From assembly GCA_012845835.1 (NCBI GenBank), contig JABAKD010000020.1, positions 14,908,471 to 14,972,470 on the forward strand: a stretch of DNA of 64,000 nt, read 5' to 3'. The position numbers and the translations under genes were made by a program. Source of the DNA: Undaria pinnatifida (Eukaryota; Sar; Phaeophyceae; Laminariales; Alariaceae). Positions within the stretch are counted from its first letter, which is position 1; the number at the start of each line of letters is the position of its first letter. Below are positions 12,301-20,979 of the stretch, in pieces. The notes beneath the pieces are model-generated. The model did no database searches. It worked only from the letters and a program-made list of their open reading frames with translations, and had not been told where the DNA came from.

Positions 12301-13239
12301 GCCCTCTGTCGAGACGGTATACAGCGATTCACGAGCCCCCTTCCCCTCCCCTCCCCTCTCCTCCCCTCTCTTCTCTCGCCTACTCTCCCCTCCCCCTCAC
12401 CCCCCCCTCGCGTGCTGTCTATGTCATTTGTGAGCAAGGTCCACCGCGTGATGAAGGAGCTGCCACCGACGGTCATGGAGGCCGAGGCCATCGCGCTTGA
12501 GCTGCTTCACCCCTCTACCCTGTCTCCTAAGGCCAGGGAAGCGGCGGAGCGAGCCCTCTCCGACGACGACGGCGGTTGTCGTTCCGGTTCCGGGAACGTT
12601 ATCGAGAACAGTTCTAGAAATGGTTCCGCGAACGGTGCTTCGAACGGTAATGCGAGTTGTTCAACGAAAGACCCCGCGAAAGATTCCGCGAACGGCTCCG
12701 TGAACGAATCTGCAAACGGTCCCGCGAACGGTTCCATGAATCGTTCCGCAAACCATTACGCGAACGGTTCCAGGAATGGTTTGGCAAACGGTTCCGGGAA
12801 AGGTTCCGAGAAAGATTCCACGAACAGTTCCAGGACCAGCTTGGTGAAAGATTCCGGGAATGGTTCCGGGCGCGGTCCTGGAGGTGGCGGTGGGTCCGGC
12901 GCCGGGATCGGCACCGGGATCGACACCGAGATCGGCACCGGGATCGATACCGGGATTGACGCCGGGATCGACGCTGGGAAGTTAGCGGAGCCGCTCTCTC
13001 GCGGGCTAACCAAGAGCTCTGGCAGCGGCGACGGCATGATCGCCGTAGCCACAATGTCCGGCGACGTCAACGAGGAAGAGCTGTTCCACTTCGAGAAGGC
13101 ATGGCTCGAGAAGGTGGTGGCTTTGCGCGAGGTGGAACGCGGCGACGGCTCGGCGCTTGGCCTCTTCCGCCGCGGGTTTCACCTCCCTGCTGAAGACGTT
13201 ATTTTAGGACGTGATAGCGATGGTGGTGATGAACCTTAA
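3379..13239 (+). CDS. Glycerophosphodiester phosphodiesterase (GDPD) family protein, multi-exon, with probable low-complexity C-terminal tail
   Basis: GDPD enzymes hydrolyse deacylated glycerophosphodiesters to glycerol-3-phosphate and an alcohol. Secure exons are 3968-4097, 5320-5538, 7014-7202 and 7743-7904. They carry, in order, AHRG, N-x-L-P-A-F, GADVIELDV, VVVHHD, YFDLKG, a VASFDQF strand and the closing GIMAWTVN / GVDAIVTDHPE block, which together make a GDPD TIM barrel. The catalytic His/Arg, Glu/Asp and second His are present. The usual Glu of the E-x-K strand is Asp (FDLKG). Probable further exons, all phase-compatible, are 3379-3797 (Gly-rich start, ATG in good context), 9946-10304 (Gly/Ala-rich), 11612-11726 and 12439-13239 (Asn/Gly/Ser and Gly-Ile-Asp repeats, ending at TAA). 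Together they would encode about 797 aa. The first exon and the tail are less certain. Without the tail, translation would read through the 7904 donor to a stop at 7988. Another coding-looking stretch at 13448-13512, followed by GTAAGC, could be an alternative last exon. Confidence 0.72.
3395..3650. repeat. GGA/GAG purine-rich microsatellite
   Basis: A 250-bp almost pure purine tract of GGA/GAG units. In frame 1 of the plus strand it would encode the poly-Gly N-terminus of the putative first GDPD exon; if the start lies downstream it is 5' UTR or promoter. Confidence 0.9.
4600..5190. repeat. TGTATG-type degenerate hexanucleotide tract in GDPD intron
   Basis: Long run of degenerate TGTATGTGxTG units, occupying about half of the intron between GDPD exons 4097 and 5320. 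Confidence 0.85.
5545..5990. repeat. TTCTTG hexanucleotide microsatellite in GDPD intron
   Basis: About 70 tandem TTCTTG/TGCTTG units begin seven bases after the donor of the 5320-5538 exon. A decayed copy of that exon's 3' end lies just beyond the array. Confidence 0.95.
5998..6068 (+). pseudogene. Decayed duplicate of the 3' end of the GDPD exon 5320-5538
   Basis: Matches 5473-5541 over about 65 bp: AGCGGCATCGTCCGCACGCT here versus AACAGCATCGTCCGCCCGCT in the exon, then GACGAGATACTCCGC versus GACGAGATTCTTCGC. The donor position now reads GCAAGG instead of GTGAGT. It is separated from the exon by the TTCTTG array. Confidence 0.8.
6465..6612 (+). repeat. Dispersed repeat family E, copy 1
   Basis: Shares CTGTGGTGTGCGAGAGCA, a GGGGGGAGCCGCC-type core and GCGTCAAACGATTTTTGACC with 10565-10735. 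Confidence 0.65.
8139..8222 (+). pseudogene. Duplicate of the 3' end of GDPD exon 7743-7904, copy 1
   Basis: Matches 7838-7915: GGAGTGGACACCGTCGTTG, then GACCACCCCGAGAGAATCG and CTGCCGTCGCGGCCAAGGTA. It keeps the AAG|GTAAGC donor, a stronger consensus than the AAG|GTGAAC of the real exon. The reading frame is interrupted upstream. Confidence 0.85.
8441..8531 (+). pseudogene. Duplicate of the 3' end of GDPD exon 7743-7904, copy 2
   Basis: Matches the same exon end: ATGGAGATAGTACTGATTAA, GGAGTAGACGTGCCATCGTC, ACCGACCACCCGGAGAAAAT. The donor has changed from GT to GC (AAG|GCGAGC). About 300 bp separate it from copy 1. Confidence 0.82.
8783..8880 (+). repeat. Family C element, 5' fragment
   Basis: GACGCTTGCTACGATGGAG at the left, then TTTTCTGAATGAAATAGC, CCCAAAATCTTCGGAATGCC. 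These match the left half of the family C elements at 16-17 kb. Confidence 0.6.
8935..9022 (-). repeat. MITE family A, copy 2
   Basis: Reverse-orientation copy of the ~90-bp element. It has CCTTTACAACTGAAACCCC at its left end and GGGGGCTCTAAAGGGGTCAA at its right end. Confidence 0.8.
9575..9940. repeat. Hairpin-forming ~29-bp minisatellite
   Basis: About 12 degenerate units of CCGCTTGGTGTTGCGGTAAA. Each unit can fold, CCGC pairing with GCGG. The array ends just upstream of the acceptor at 9943-9945. Confidence 0.85.
10055..10262. repeat. GGT/GCT trinucleotide-hexanucleotide tract within putative GDPD exon
   Basis: Repeats of GGTGCT and GGTGGT. In frame they encode Gly-Ala and poly-Gly within the candidate exon 9946-10304; this exon could equally be mostly non-coding. 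Confidence 0.85.
10565..10735 (+). repeat. Dispersed repeat family E, copy 2
   Basis: About 170 bp matching 6465-6612, with additional internal GACCGCCTTATGCGGGG and CGCCTTAT units forming short tandem repeats. Confidence 0.65.
11019..11338 (+). repeat. Family C element (TIR GACGCGTGCTACGAT), copy in GDPD tail intron
   Basis: Starts GACGCATGATACGAAGG and ends CGTCCGTAGCATGCGTC, with GCTTCTTAACCCAAAAATCG and GAGTATTAGAAAAGAAAATG inside, as in the 16-17 kb cluster. It holds an exact ~37-bp tandem duplication (11054-11127) containing GTGAAGGAACGGGCTTCTTA. Confidence 0.7.
11443..11535 (+). repeat. MITE-like family F, copy 1
   Basis: GTTGACCCATTTTCCGACTCC...GTCTAACGCGAAGTGTTTTGTCC...GAGTGCGGTGTTAACAGGG. 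A second copy is at 22112-22200. The plan is similar to family A but the sequence differs. Confidence 0.6.
11727..12438. other. TG-rich intron of the GDPD tail
   Basis: Between candidate exons 11612-11726 and 12439-13239. It is dominated by GGTGTGTTTGTAT-like degenerate repeats. At the end lies a long CT-rich polypyrimidine tract (12338-12412) and an AAG acceptor. No gene seen in it. Confidence 0.5.
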
Positions 13240-13244
13240 CGACC

Positions 13245-13445
13245 CGTTACTGCTGCTGCTGCTGCTGCTGCTGCTGTTTTTTCTGTTTCTTATACTGCTT
13301 CTGCTGCTTTTGCTGTCGCCTCTGCTACTGCTGCGGATGGCGTTGGCGCTGCTGCTGCTGCTGCTGCTGCTTCTGCTGCCGCCGCTGCTACCGCTACCAC
13401 TACCGCGGCTGCTGCGACTGCTTCGGCTGCCGCTGATGCTGTCAC
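13245..13445. repeat. GCT/CTG trinucleotide tract
   Basis: Interrupted (GCT)n just after the TAA at 13237-13239. In the same frame it would encode Ala/Ser/Thr, and it runs into a coding-looking stretch after a CACAG at 13443-13447. Confidence 0.8.
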
Positions 13446-13819
13446 AGTCTGTTGAATCGACGAAGTGGCGAGCGGGCGCAAGCGGTTTCATGTTCTACCC
13501 CGCCACATCCCTCGTAAGCCGTTGCTGTCGTTTGCGCCCGAGGCGAACAGTATGTGTCGTTGGCGGCGGTTTCTGGGTTGGCTTGTCCCCGTTATATAAT
13601 GTATTTAAGTCCAGTTTGCAGTTGAGGCGCTTCGGCTGGTTGAACCAGAGAGTTCCAACAATTAGACCTTTCCTGGGCCAACAAAACATTGCCCAATAGG
13701 AAAACTTCGCGCAGGAATGAATGTCTTTTCACTATGATCCATCTTCGGTTCTTAGTTCCTGGTGTGCCGCAGAGGGAAGGGTTTTTACCCAGGAGAAGGG
13801 AAAGGAGGGGGAAACGGGG

Positions 13820-13935
13820 GCGAGGGGTGTACTCATTTCATGCATGGCCGTTGTCGCTTGACCATAGACCCATGGCATCCTTACTATGCTTGGATGGAGC
13901 GCGTCGGGTTTTCAGCGATCAGGCACCAAGCGGAG
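13820..13935 (+). repeat. Dispersed repeat family D, partial copy 2
   Basis: Shares GTACTCATTTCATGCATGG, TTGACCATAGACCCATGGC and GCGCGTCGGGTTTTCAGCG with family D. It stops soon after the AGGCACCAAGCGG segment. Confidence 0.6.
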
Positions 13936-14481
13936 ATGAGGGGGGGGAGGGGGCGGGCGGGGAGGGGGGGGGTTGAGATTGTTATTAACGAAAATAGCGT
14001 AATTGGCGCTGAGGAAGAGTTATTATTGTTATGTTGATATGTTGATATATTGTTGCCGTAGGATAATGCATTTCAAGTAATTGGAGGTGTGCTGGGGGAC
14101 GGGGACGGGGGGAGGCAGGGGGGAGGGGTGAGACATAGTGAAGGGTGGGCGGCGGGGACGGGGCCAAAGTGTATGCAACTTTTGTTTGTCGATGTTGCGC
14201 CGGCTTTTCAGGTTCTGGTTTTATACAGCAGCCGCTTAAAACGACGATGAGTTGACATTAGAGAAACGAACGATCACCTAGCTGCAATGTTTTCGTTTTG
14301 AACCGTATCCGCATATTTTTTTTCGGGGGGGGGGGACAAGACTACTGGGAATCAAATCGGTGCAGAATATGTTTCGCAGAATCTACGTAACATGGATTAT
14401 AATTCCGGTAGAATTGTACCCACGCGGTTGCTGTAGGGACAAACCACTAAAGAGGTACGTAGTGGGGGATAATTGTTTCAA

Positions 14482-14600
14482 GGATTTTCATGGGTCATGA
14501 CCCGACCCGAACCCGCGGGTTTTTCGCGGGTTGAGTCGGGTCGGGTCAGGAGGTGTTCGAACACTCTCACGGGTCGGGTCGGGTCGGGTCGGCCCACGAG
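14482..14600 (+). repeat. Family B element, truncated copy 3
   Basis: Starts GGATTTTCATGGGTCATGAC, followed by CCCGACCC and GTCGGGTCGGGTC runs. The far terminal repeat is not recognisable, so this copy is truncated. Confidence 0.65.
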
Positions 14601-15660
14601 AAGTCACCGGGGCCGTGCAAGGGTCCTGGATAATTTTGGGGGTAGAGAAAGGGTCGGGTTGGAGCAGGTTGGAGGGTTCTGTTTCTGTTTTGTTGTGTCC
14701 TGGTATTTTGGGGTTGGTGGGTAGGTGGGTGGGTGGGTGGGTGGGTGGGCGGGTGGGTGTGTGGGTGGGCATTCGTCCCACGCACGCAGCATGAAACGCT
14801 GCGAGCCCAGCCCGTTCCCGGTGAAACAGTCGTGAAAAAAAGTGTTGTCCTTGTCCAAGACGCCCGGATTTTGGGTTTTGGCGTGCAATTTCTGTTCTGT
14901 CAGGTTGTGCCCGCTGGTGATGGTGTTCGGTTGTAGTGGTATATGAGAGGAAGTCCTTTGGGCATGAGTATTTGTTGTTGTAGCTGTCGTTTTCGACGTC
15001 GTCGTCGTTGGTGTTGTCGCCATCGTTGTTGCGGTTTTTGTTATCAAGAGCTCGCGGCGGGGAAGGAGGAGGGAGGGTGGGGGGGTTGTCTTACTCATGG
15101 CCACAGACAGACACCACCACATGTAACCTATCGTACGAAACGAAGTCCGCGTGTAATTCATGGGTGGTGGACAGAGCCGGGAGGGGGGGGGCGGGGGAAA
15201 CTTTCTTTTCGATGCGATGCCTACAGCCAGGCTTCATATCGGTCGCGGGTAGTGGGAGGGAGGGACGGGGAGGGAGCGGGGGGAGTGGGGCGTATTCAAA
15301 TGATCACGCATCCCTTTCGAGACGGAGGGGGAGGGGAGGGGGGAGGTTGGATGGACAGTTCGCTTCTCTGAGCGATTTTAACAAGCAAGACACCGCGTGT
15401 ATTTCATCGGTGGCGGGTAGAGGCAATAGGGGGGGGGGGGCGGGGGGAGGCAGAGTTGTCATGTCGAGTACGGTACACGTGTGAACTATTTCAATGTCAG
15501 TGTATGTCACACCAATCCGCAGTACGATGTCTCTCACATGTTGCAGGGTTTAACGAATGAAGACGTCTTCTTGAATCGTTTCCGATGTTTGTTCTCGCTT
15601 GCGTAAAGGAGATACTTTGTTTCAAGATGCTCGCAAAGCTTGGGACTTTCGGTATCGAGC

Positions 15661-15741
15661 TTAACTCATTTAGAGCCCCCAAATCTCTCTCTATGCTAAC
15701 TTGAAATCCCCAAAAAGGGTTTCCAGTTGTAAAGGCGTTAA
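15661..15741 (+). repeat. MITE family A, copy 3
   Basis: Diverged copy: TTAACTCATTTAGAGCCCCC at the left, GTTGTAAAGGCGTTAA at the right, with GGGTTTCCAG just before the right end. Confidence 0.75.
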
Positions 15742-16106
15742 CTCCGTTCGAGCTGCACCCAAGTTTTTGGGTACAAAAAATATAAGAGTTTGTTGTATGG
15801 GATCATTTTATGCTGGTCTAAAGGGGGTAAACAGCGGTGTGTATTTCGCCTTTTTGCTGGGGTTCTCTGTAGTAGAAAGTCCAAATGTGTCCACCACAAT
15901 ACTGGAAACAAAAACCGCAACTAACTGCGCTATACTGCGAGCTATTATTTTGTTTTACCGAAGTAGACGGAGAGAGAGGGGGAGAAAAAGTCGAAAAATA
16001 AACTGTGTCCCGACCAATTTTTACTGGATTAAACACTGCAAACACCTATCGAGCTCAACGACTACTCTATCAGGCATGATGGCACATGCGGCGGTCTTCG
16101 GGAGGT

Positions 16107-17722
16107 GACGCGTGCTACCATAGAGGTATTAAGGTATACCATTTTTTGGCTGAAATGGTATGGTATACCTTTTTTTGGCTGAAACAGTGTAAAGGATGGC
16201 GCGTGCTACGATAGAGGTAATTATGTATACCTTTTTCAGGCTGAAAGGGTATTAAGGTATACCATTTTTTTGGCTGAAATGTTTTCTGAATGACGGGGCT
16301 CCTTAACCCAAAATCGTCCGAAGCACGCCATTTTTTTTGCATGATGACTCTCGTTGTATACCTAGAGGCCATGGGATTTTTCGTACTGTGATATCATAGC
16401 AGTTTTGTTTTCCTTCAAATCAGTTTTTGGGTTGAGAAGGACATGTCTTAAGCTCCGAAAGTGAGGGGTAGTATCAGAATAAAAGTGGTGCTCATCTACC
16501 ATCGTAGCACGCGTCGGGTGCGCCCACTTTTTTTCCGAGGCTCCTAACCCTCGAGCTCTATCCCCCAAATCCCTCCCTATACTAAATGCAAGTAATTTTG
16601 TCTCCAAAAAGGGTTTCCAGTTGTAAAGGCGTCAACCCAGAAACTGGATTTCGACGCTTTCTACGATAGAGGTATGGTGTATGTATTAGCACTTTTTAGC
16701 GAAAAACCTTTTTTTGCCTGAATGACGTGGGTGCTGCCTTTTAACCTAAAACATGGTCTCGGAAAAACTTAATCCTCGTTTGGCAATATGTGAGGCGGCT
16801 TGTATGCGTAGGCCATGCCATGAGGTTGTTCAGAAATCGGGCTGCACTTTTCGTTTTTTTACTCAATAAAGTCAGTTTTAGCCTCAGAAGGGTATATTAT
16901 TAATAGTATAGAGCTTCTCAAATGAGGAGTAGCATTAGAAAAAAAAATGGTAGCGCACCTCTACCGCCGTAGCGTCCACGTCTGTGTTTGGGTAAAAACT
17001 AAAAACGGAAAACCGGTGAACAAAACCCGGGACGCGTGCTACGATGGTAGAGGTGCACCACTCTTTTCTACTACTACCCCTGACATTCGGAGCCCAAGAC
17101 ATGTCCTTCTCAACGCAAAAAACTGATTTGGAGGGAAATCAAAACTGCTATGATATCACCGTATGAAAAATCCCATGGCCTCTAGGTATACAACGAGGAT
17201 ACCATGCAAAAAAATGGCGTGTTTCGGACGATTTTGTGTCAAGGAGCCCCCGTCATTCAGAAAAGCATTTCGGACGAAAAGTGATACCTCTATCATCGGA
17301 GCACGCGTCAACCCTGGCCTAGAGGTACACTAAAAACTAGATGTATTGCAAAGAAGAATGACACATCACGACGATTTTGGGACCCACAATATTCAGAAAA
17401 CATTTTAACTAAAACCCGGGACGCGTGCTACACTGTAGACGTGCACCACGTTTTTTCCTAACACTACCCCTCACTTTCGGAGCTCAACACATGTCCTTGT
17501 TAACCCAGAAACTGATTATTACGGAGGGAAAAAAAAAAAACTGCTGCGTATGATACCACCAGGTCCTGTGTATGAAAAATCCCGATGGCCTAGGTAAACA
17601 ACAAAAATCATGTCATGCAACAAAAAAAGTCACCTTTTTTCGAACAATTTTGGGTTAAGGAACCCCGTCATTTAGAGCCCATTTCAGCCAAAAAAAGGTA
17701 CACCTTTATCGTAGCACGCGTT
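16107..17722. mobile_element. Cluster of family C terminal-inverted-repeat elements
   Basis: At least four ~280-320-bp elements with ends GACGCGTGCTACGAT/ATCGTAGCACGCGTC: plus orientation at 16198-16515 and 16652-16980 (decayed), minus orientation at 17031-17309 and 17420-17722, plus a terminal fragment at 16107. Shared landmarks are AACCCAAAATCGTCCGAA, TATACCTAGAGGCCATGGGA and GATATCATAGCAGTTTTG. No transposase gene is present, so they are non-autonomous. Confidence 0.82.
16543..16635 (+). repeat. MITE family A, copy 4
   Basis: The left terminus is decayed (TAACCCTCGAGCTC). The core CCCTCCCTATACTAAATGCA and right end TAAAGGCGTCAA match the family. It lies between two copies of family C. Confidence 0.75.
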
Positions 17723-18479
17723 CCACTACTGCGAGTGGCTCAAACCCGGTGGTGAAAAAAGGGGGGGATTTTCACGTGTCAGCATCCCTACCGTAGGCTT
17801 GGTTGAGCTAGTTATTTTTCTTGTTTTTTAGGACTGTTAGTATAGCGCATACAACAAGTGTTGGTCGTGTTGCGCGAACGGAATGCCTCCTTCGAAGGCA
17901 TGATTTCGGGCGGGATGAAAACTGACCTCTCCTCACCATGTTAGGAGCCTCAGCAAAAACATTCGTGCACCTCTATCGTGCAGGTACACTGCAGTGGTAG
18001 TGCAAGGGCTTTAGCACCCTGACCCCCGTCGCACCTACCCGAAGAACCGCAGCCGAAAAACAAAAGCGAATGTCGTTGTCTTGCAAGAGATCCAGTTCCC
18101 AGCTGACCCTGGGAAAAAAGGAGAGGATTTCGTGTCAGCGTGTTGACAGTTGGCTGCTTCCCCGAAATAAACTGTCGGAGCCTAGCAAAGCTGGCGGGAC
18201 GCAGCAACCAACCAACCACCCAACAATGGACTCCCAAATCTCACTGTGGTCACCCCCCCCCCCCCCGCTCCCCAGCTCCCAGACCCCGCATGTACGCCAC
18301 GCCTCCACGATGGCAAAAACCACGCGAACACAAAACCAGAGGGTATAGCCGTAGTAGCAGTAGTATTAGTAGTAGCAGTATTCGATGCTGTGAGCAGAAA
18401 AACAAGAAGCATGGCGGAAAGCAAAAAACGCGGTACAACAATAATAATAGAGGTGGTTGGGGCAACAGTACTCGAGAGC

Positions 18480-18930
18480 ACACCGCTCGCAGAGGCCAGC
18501 ACCTTCCTTTCTTTCTCTTCGCCGTAGGCTGCAAAGACTTCTAAAGCTAGGCCGATCAACACCTTCCTCCTTCTTAGGCTACCAAGGACACATGACATAG
18601 GCCAACAACTTCCTTCTCCTTGAGCTACAAAAAAGGCAATGGGCCAACATGTTCCTTCTGCTTTAAGCTGCAAAGGCTTTACGACAGGCCAATACGGTAC
18701 ATTCATTGTCTCCTAGGCCCCAAAAGGCTACCCGCTATACCGATAGCCTAGGCTAACGCCTTTCTCATTAGGCTACAAAAGGCTAGCTAGGCCCAGGCCC
18801 AACATTTCCCCCTTTTGTTTAGGGCCCAAAGAAAGGCTAAAAGTTAAGACCAACATCTTCAGCCACCCTTACGCTACAAACGCTGGTATACGATAGATAG
18901 GTCAACATCTCCTTAGGCTACAAGGGCTCC
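18480..18930. repeat. Degenerate ~60-bp tandem repeat with TAGGCTACAAAAGGCTA motif
   Basis: About seven units, each with AGGCCAACA(T/A)CTTCC, a CCTTAGGCTACAAAAGGCT core and GATAGGCC. Spacing is irregular (50-70 bp). Confidence 0.7.
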
Positions 18931-19360
18931 TCCCTATGAGGCACCCCCCCCCCCCCCCGACCCTCAAAACGCGCACTGGGACGGCAACACCCTCGCAATC
19001 GCACCATCCCACATCCATCCGGCACCGACGACCACATGCCACAGAAGTAGAGCTTGCACCACACCACACATTTCCTTAGCTCCCCAAAAAACCTGAGCTC
19101 TTTACCTCTTGCCCACAGAGTTTTTGAGATATAACGAAAGTAAGTGAAACCCGGCGAGTATTTCTATGGCACCTTCTGTAGGAATTTAACGCAAAACTAT
19201 TTACCCTTAGAGCATCATTCAGCCAGGAAAAAAAACTCGATAAAAAGTGCCATCCCTACGATATTGCAAAATACCAAGCGTCCGACATGGATCGGTCGGG
19301 GGTGAGCGATGCATCCACCGTCGTCATCGTCGGCGTCTACGCACTGAACACTGATGACCT
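18931..19360. other. Gene-free interval
   Basis: A C-tract near 18945-18958, otherwise unique-looking sequence. I see no gene or repeat in it. Confidence 0.5.
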
Positions 19361-19365
19361 CGAGG

Positions 19366-19905
19366 GCAACTTTAGTCGCGAGAGCGCCACTGCTCCTGTG
19401 TTTTTTTTCCCGGTTACCGTGTCACACCTTCGAGCGCCTTTACGCCGCGAGAGAAAAACGTATTATATGCTCTTCGAGCCGGATTTATTATCGCATCTCG
19501 TCCCACGCTCGTGCAGGCGCCCAGACATCTGTTCGAGAAACAGCAGCAGCACCACCACCACCACCTTACTACACCCGTGCCACTCACTAGTCCTCCTTGC
19601 TATGGATGCAGCACAGCACTTTCATGGGCCTTTTGACAGAGGATGATACGACGCATATGGTTCGGAGAGAGAAAATATTAATATTTTCTTCGGATCGAGC
19701 TATACTCACTGGTTTTCCTCGATGCCTAGCGTGCATGCGTGTGCCTCAAGAGAGATACACGTACAAATATTCTCCGGAGAAAAAAAAACAATTTCTCGGG
19801 ATTGGCCTATTCTCCCGTCTCGTCTCGCACGCCTGCGGGCGCATATCTGCTGGAGAAACAGCAGCAGCGGAAGCAGCCAGAAGGACCCAAAACTCACCTT
19901 TGGCG
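19366..19905. repeat. Two diverged copies of a ~150-bp unit
   Basis: GAGAGAAAAACG...CGCATCTCGTCCCACGCTCG...GAAACAGCAGCAGC near 19440-19560 matches GGAGAAAAAAAA...CGTCTCGTCTCGCACGCCTG...GAAACAGCAGCAGC near 19775-19875. Open frames here are not gene-like. Confidence 0.55.
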
Positions 19906-19974
19906 GAACAGACACAGAGGGACAGGAGATGATGTAACCGAAAATAGCATCATACCTCAAGTCGTTCACTTGGT

Positions 19975-20110
19975 CTACGAACTGATCGGATTCGAACAGA
20001 TGCGAACCGGTCTGAACCGAATCGAGCCGGTCCGATTAGAGCCTACCAAGCCGAACCGAACCGATTCGAATGGACCATATCGAAACAGTTCGAACCGAAG
20101 CAAGTCAAGG
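19975..20110. repeat. CCGAAC/GTTCGG-rich repeat
   Basis: Alternating GAACCGG, TCGAACAG, CCGAACCGAACCG and TTCGAACCG motifs over 130 bp, architecturally like family B but with a different pentamer. No clear terminal repeats. Confidence 0.5.
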
Positions 20111-20979
20111 CGAAAGACAGAGGTTCGGACTATTAATACTATCGTCTGCAAGCGAGCGAAATGCAAACCGATGACTGGAATTTACCTCTACTACAGCACC
20201 ACAGAACCCGACCCCACCCCAACCGCCCTAATATCGAAGCAAGGGTAGCTTTCCTCTCCCCACCTCTACTACAGCAGTGCTATAGTCTCAATCACAACCA
20301 CAACCCAAAAATCGCGCCCGCCCACCGAACACAAGGCCCCGACGGGAAAACATGCAAAATCCATGGCAACTCCAGATCCCCCCCTCCTCCCTCCTCTGGT
20401 TGTTCGTCAAGCTACACTGACCCTACCCCACCCCATCCCTCCCCGCTTTGGCCTACTAACCCACTACAGGGGGCCATTCGGAAAAGCCGCTCAAAAGGAT
20501 CGTTGCTTCGCCACATTCAGGCAGCCCCGCCCAAGCCTCAATAACAAAAACGCCTCCCACCTAACGAAACCCATCGATAACATCCATCAAAGATTAATCT
20601 CAGGACCAAAATCATATGATTGAATCAAAAACAGAAAGTCTCTGCGCCCCCCCCCCCCCCCCCCCCCCTCCCCCCTGCCCCACCGCCAACCTCCCAAACA
20701 AAAATAACACTACTACAAGCGCCAGCCGGTATGTTCCATGTTTTACCACAATGCCTGACGGATGAACGCAGCGCTTCACAAAAAAGACACGAACAAAGGA
20801 AGATTGAGAAAAAAAACGGAGAGAGAGAAAAAAAAATTCCCATTACATCGCACCACATCCCCTTCCCGTGTCTCCTTCCCGCCTCCTCCTAAAAAACAGA
20901 AAAAGAAAAGAAGAATTAACGTAAAACCAAAGAAAAACGAAACAAACTCAAATCAATCATTATATCGAGAAGACTACTT
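20111..20979. other. Interval downstream of the zuotin stop codon
   Basis: Contains a long C-tract (20648-20668) and pyrimidine-rich sequence. It presumably holds the zuotin 3' UTR next to 20980. No exon seen. Confidence 0.5.

Larger units (their letters stand above)
13513..16100. other. Gene-free interval with G-rich and TG/GGGT low-complexity tracts
   Basis: Holds G-rich runs (13930-13975, 15060-15090, 15180-15350, 15420-15460), a GGTGGGTG run near 14715-14765, the truncated family B element at 14482, a partial family D copy at 13820 and MITE A at 15661. No coding exon could be supported. Confidence 0.6.
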
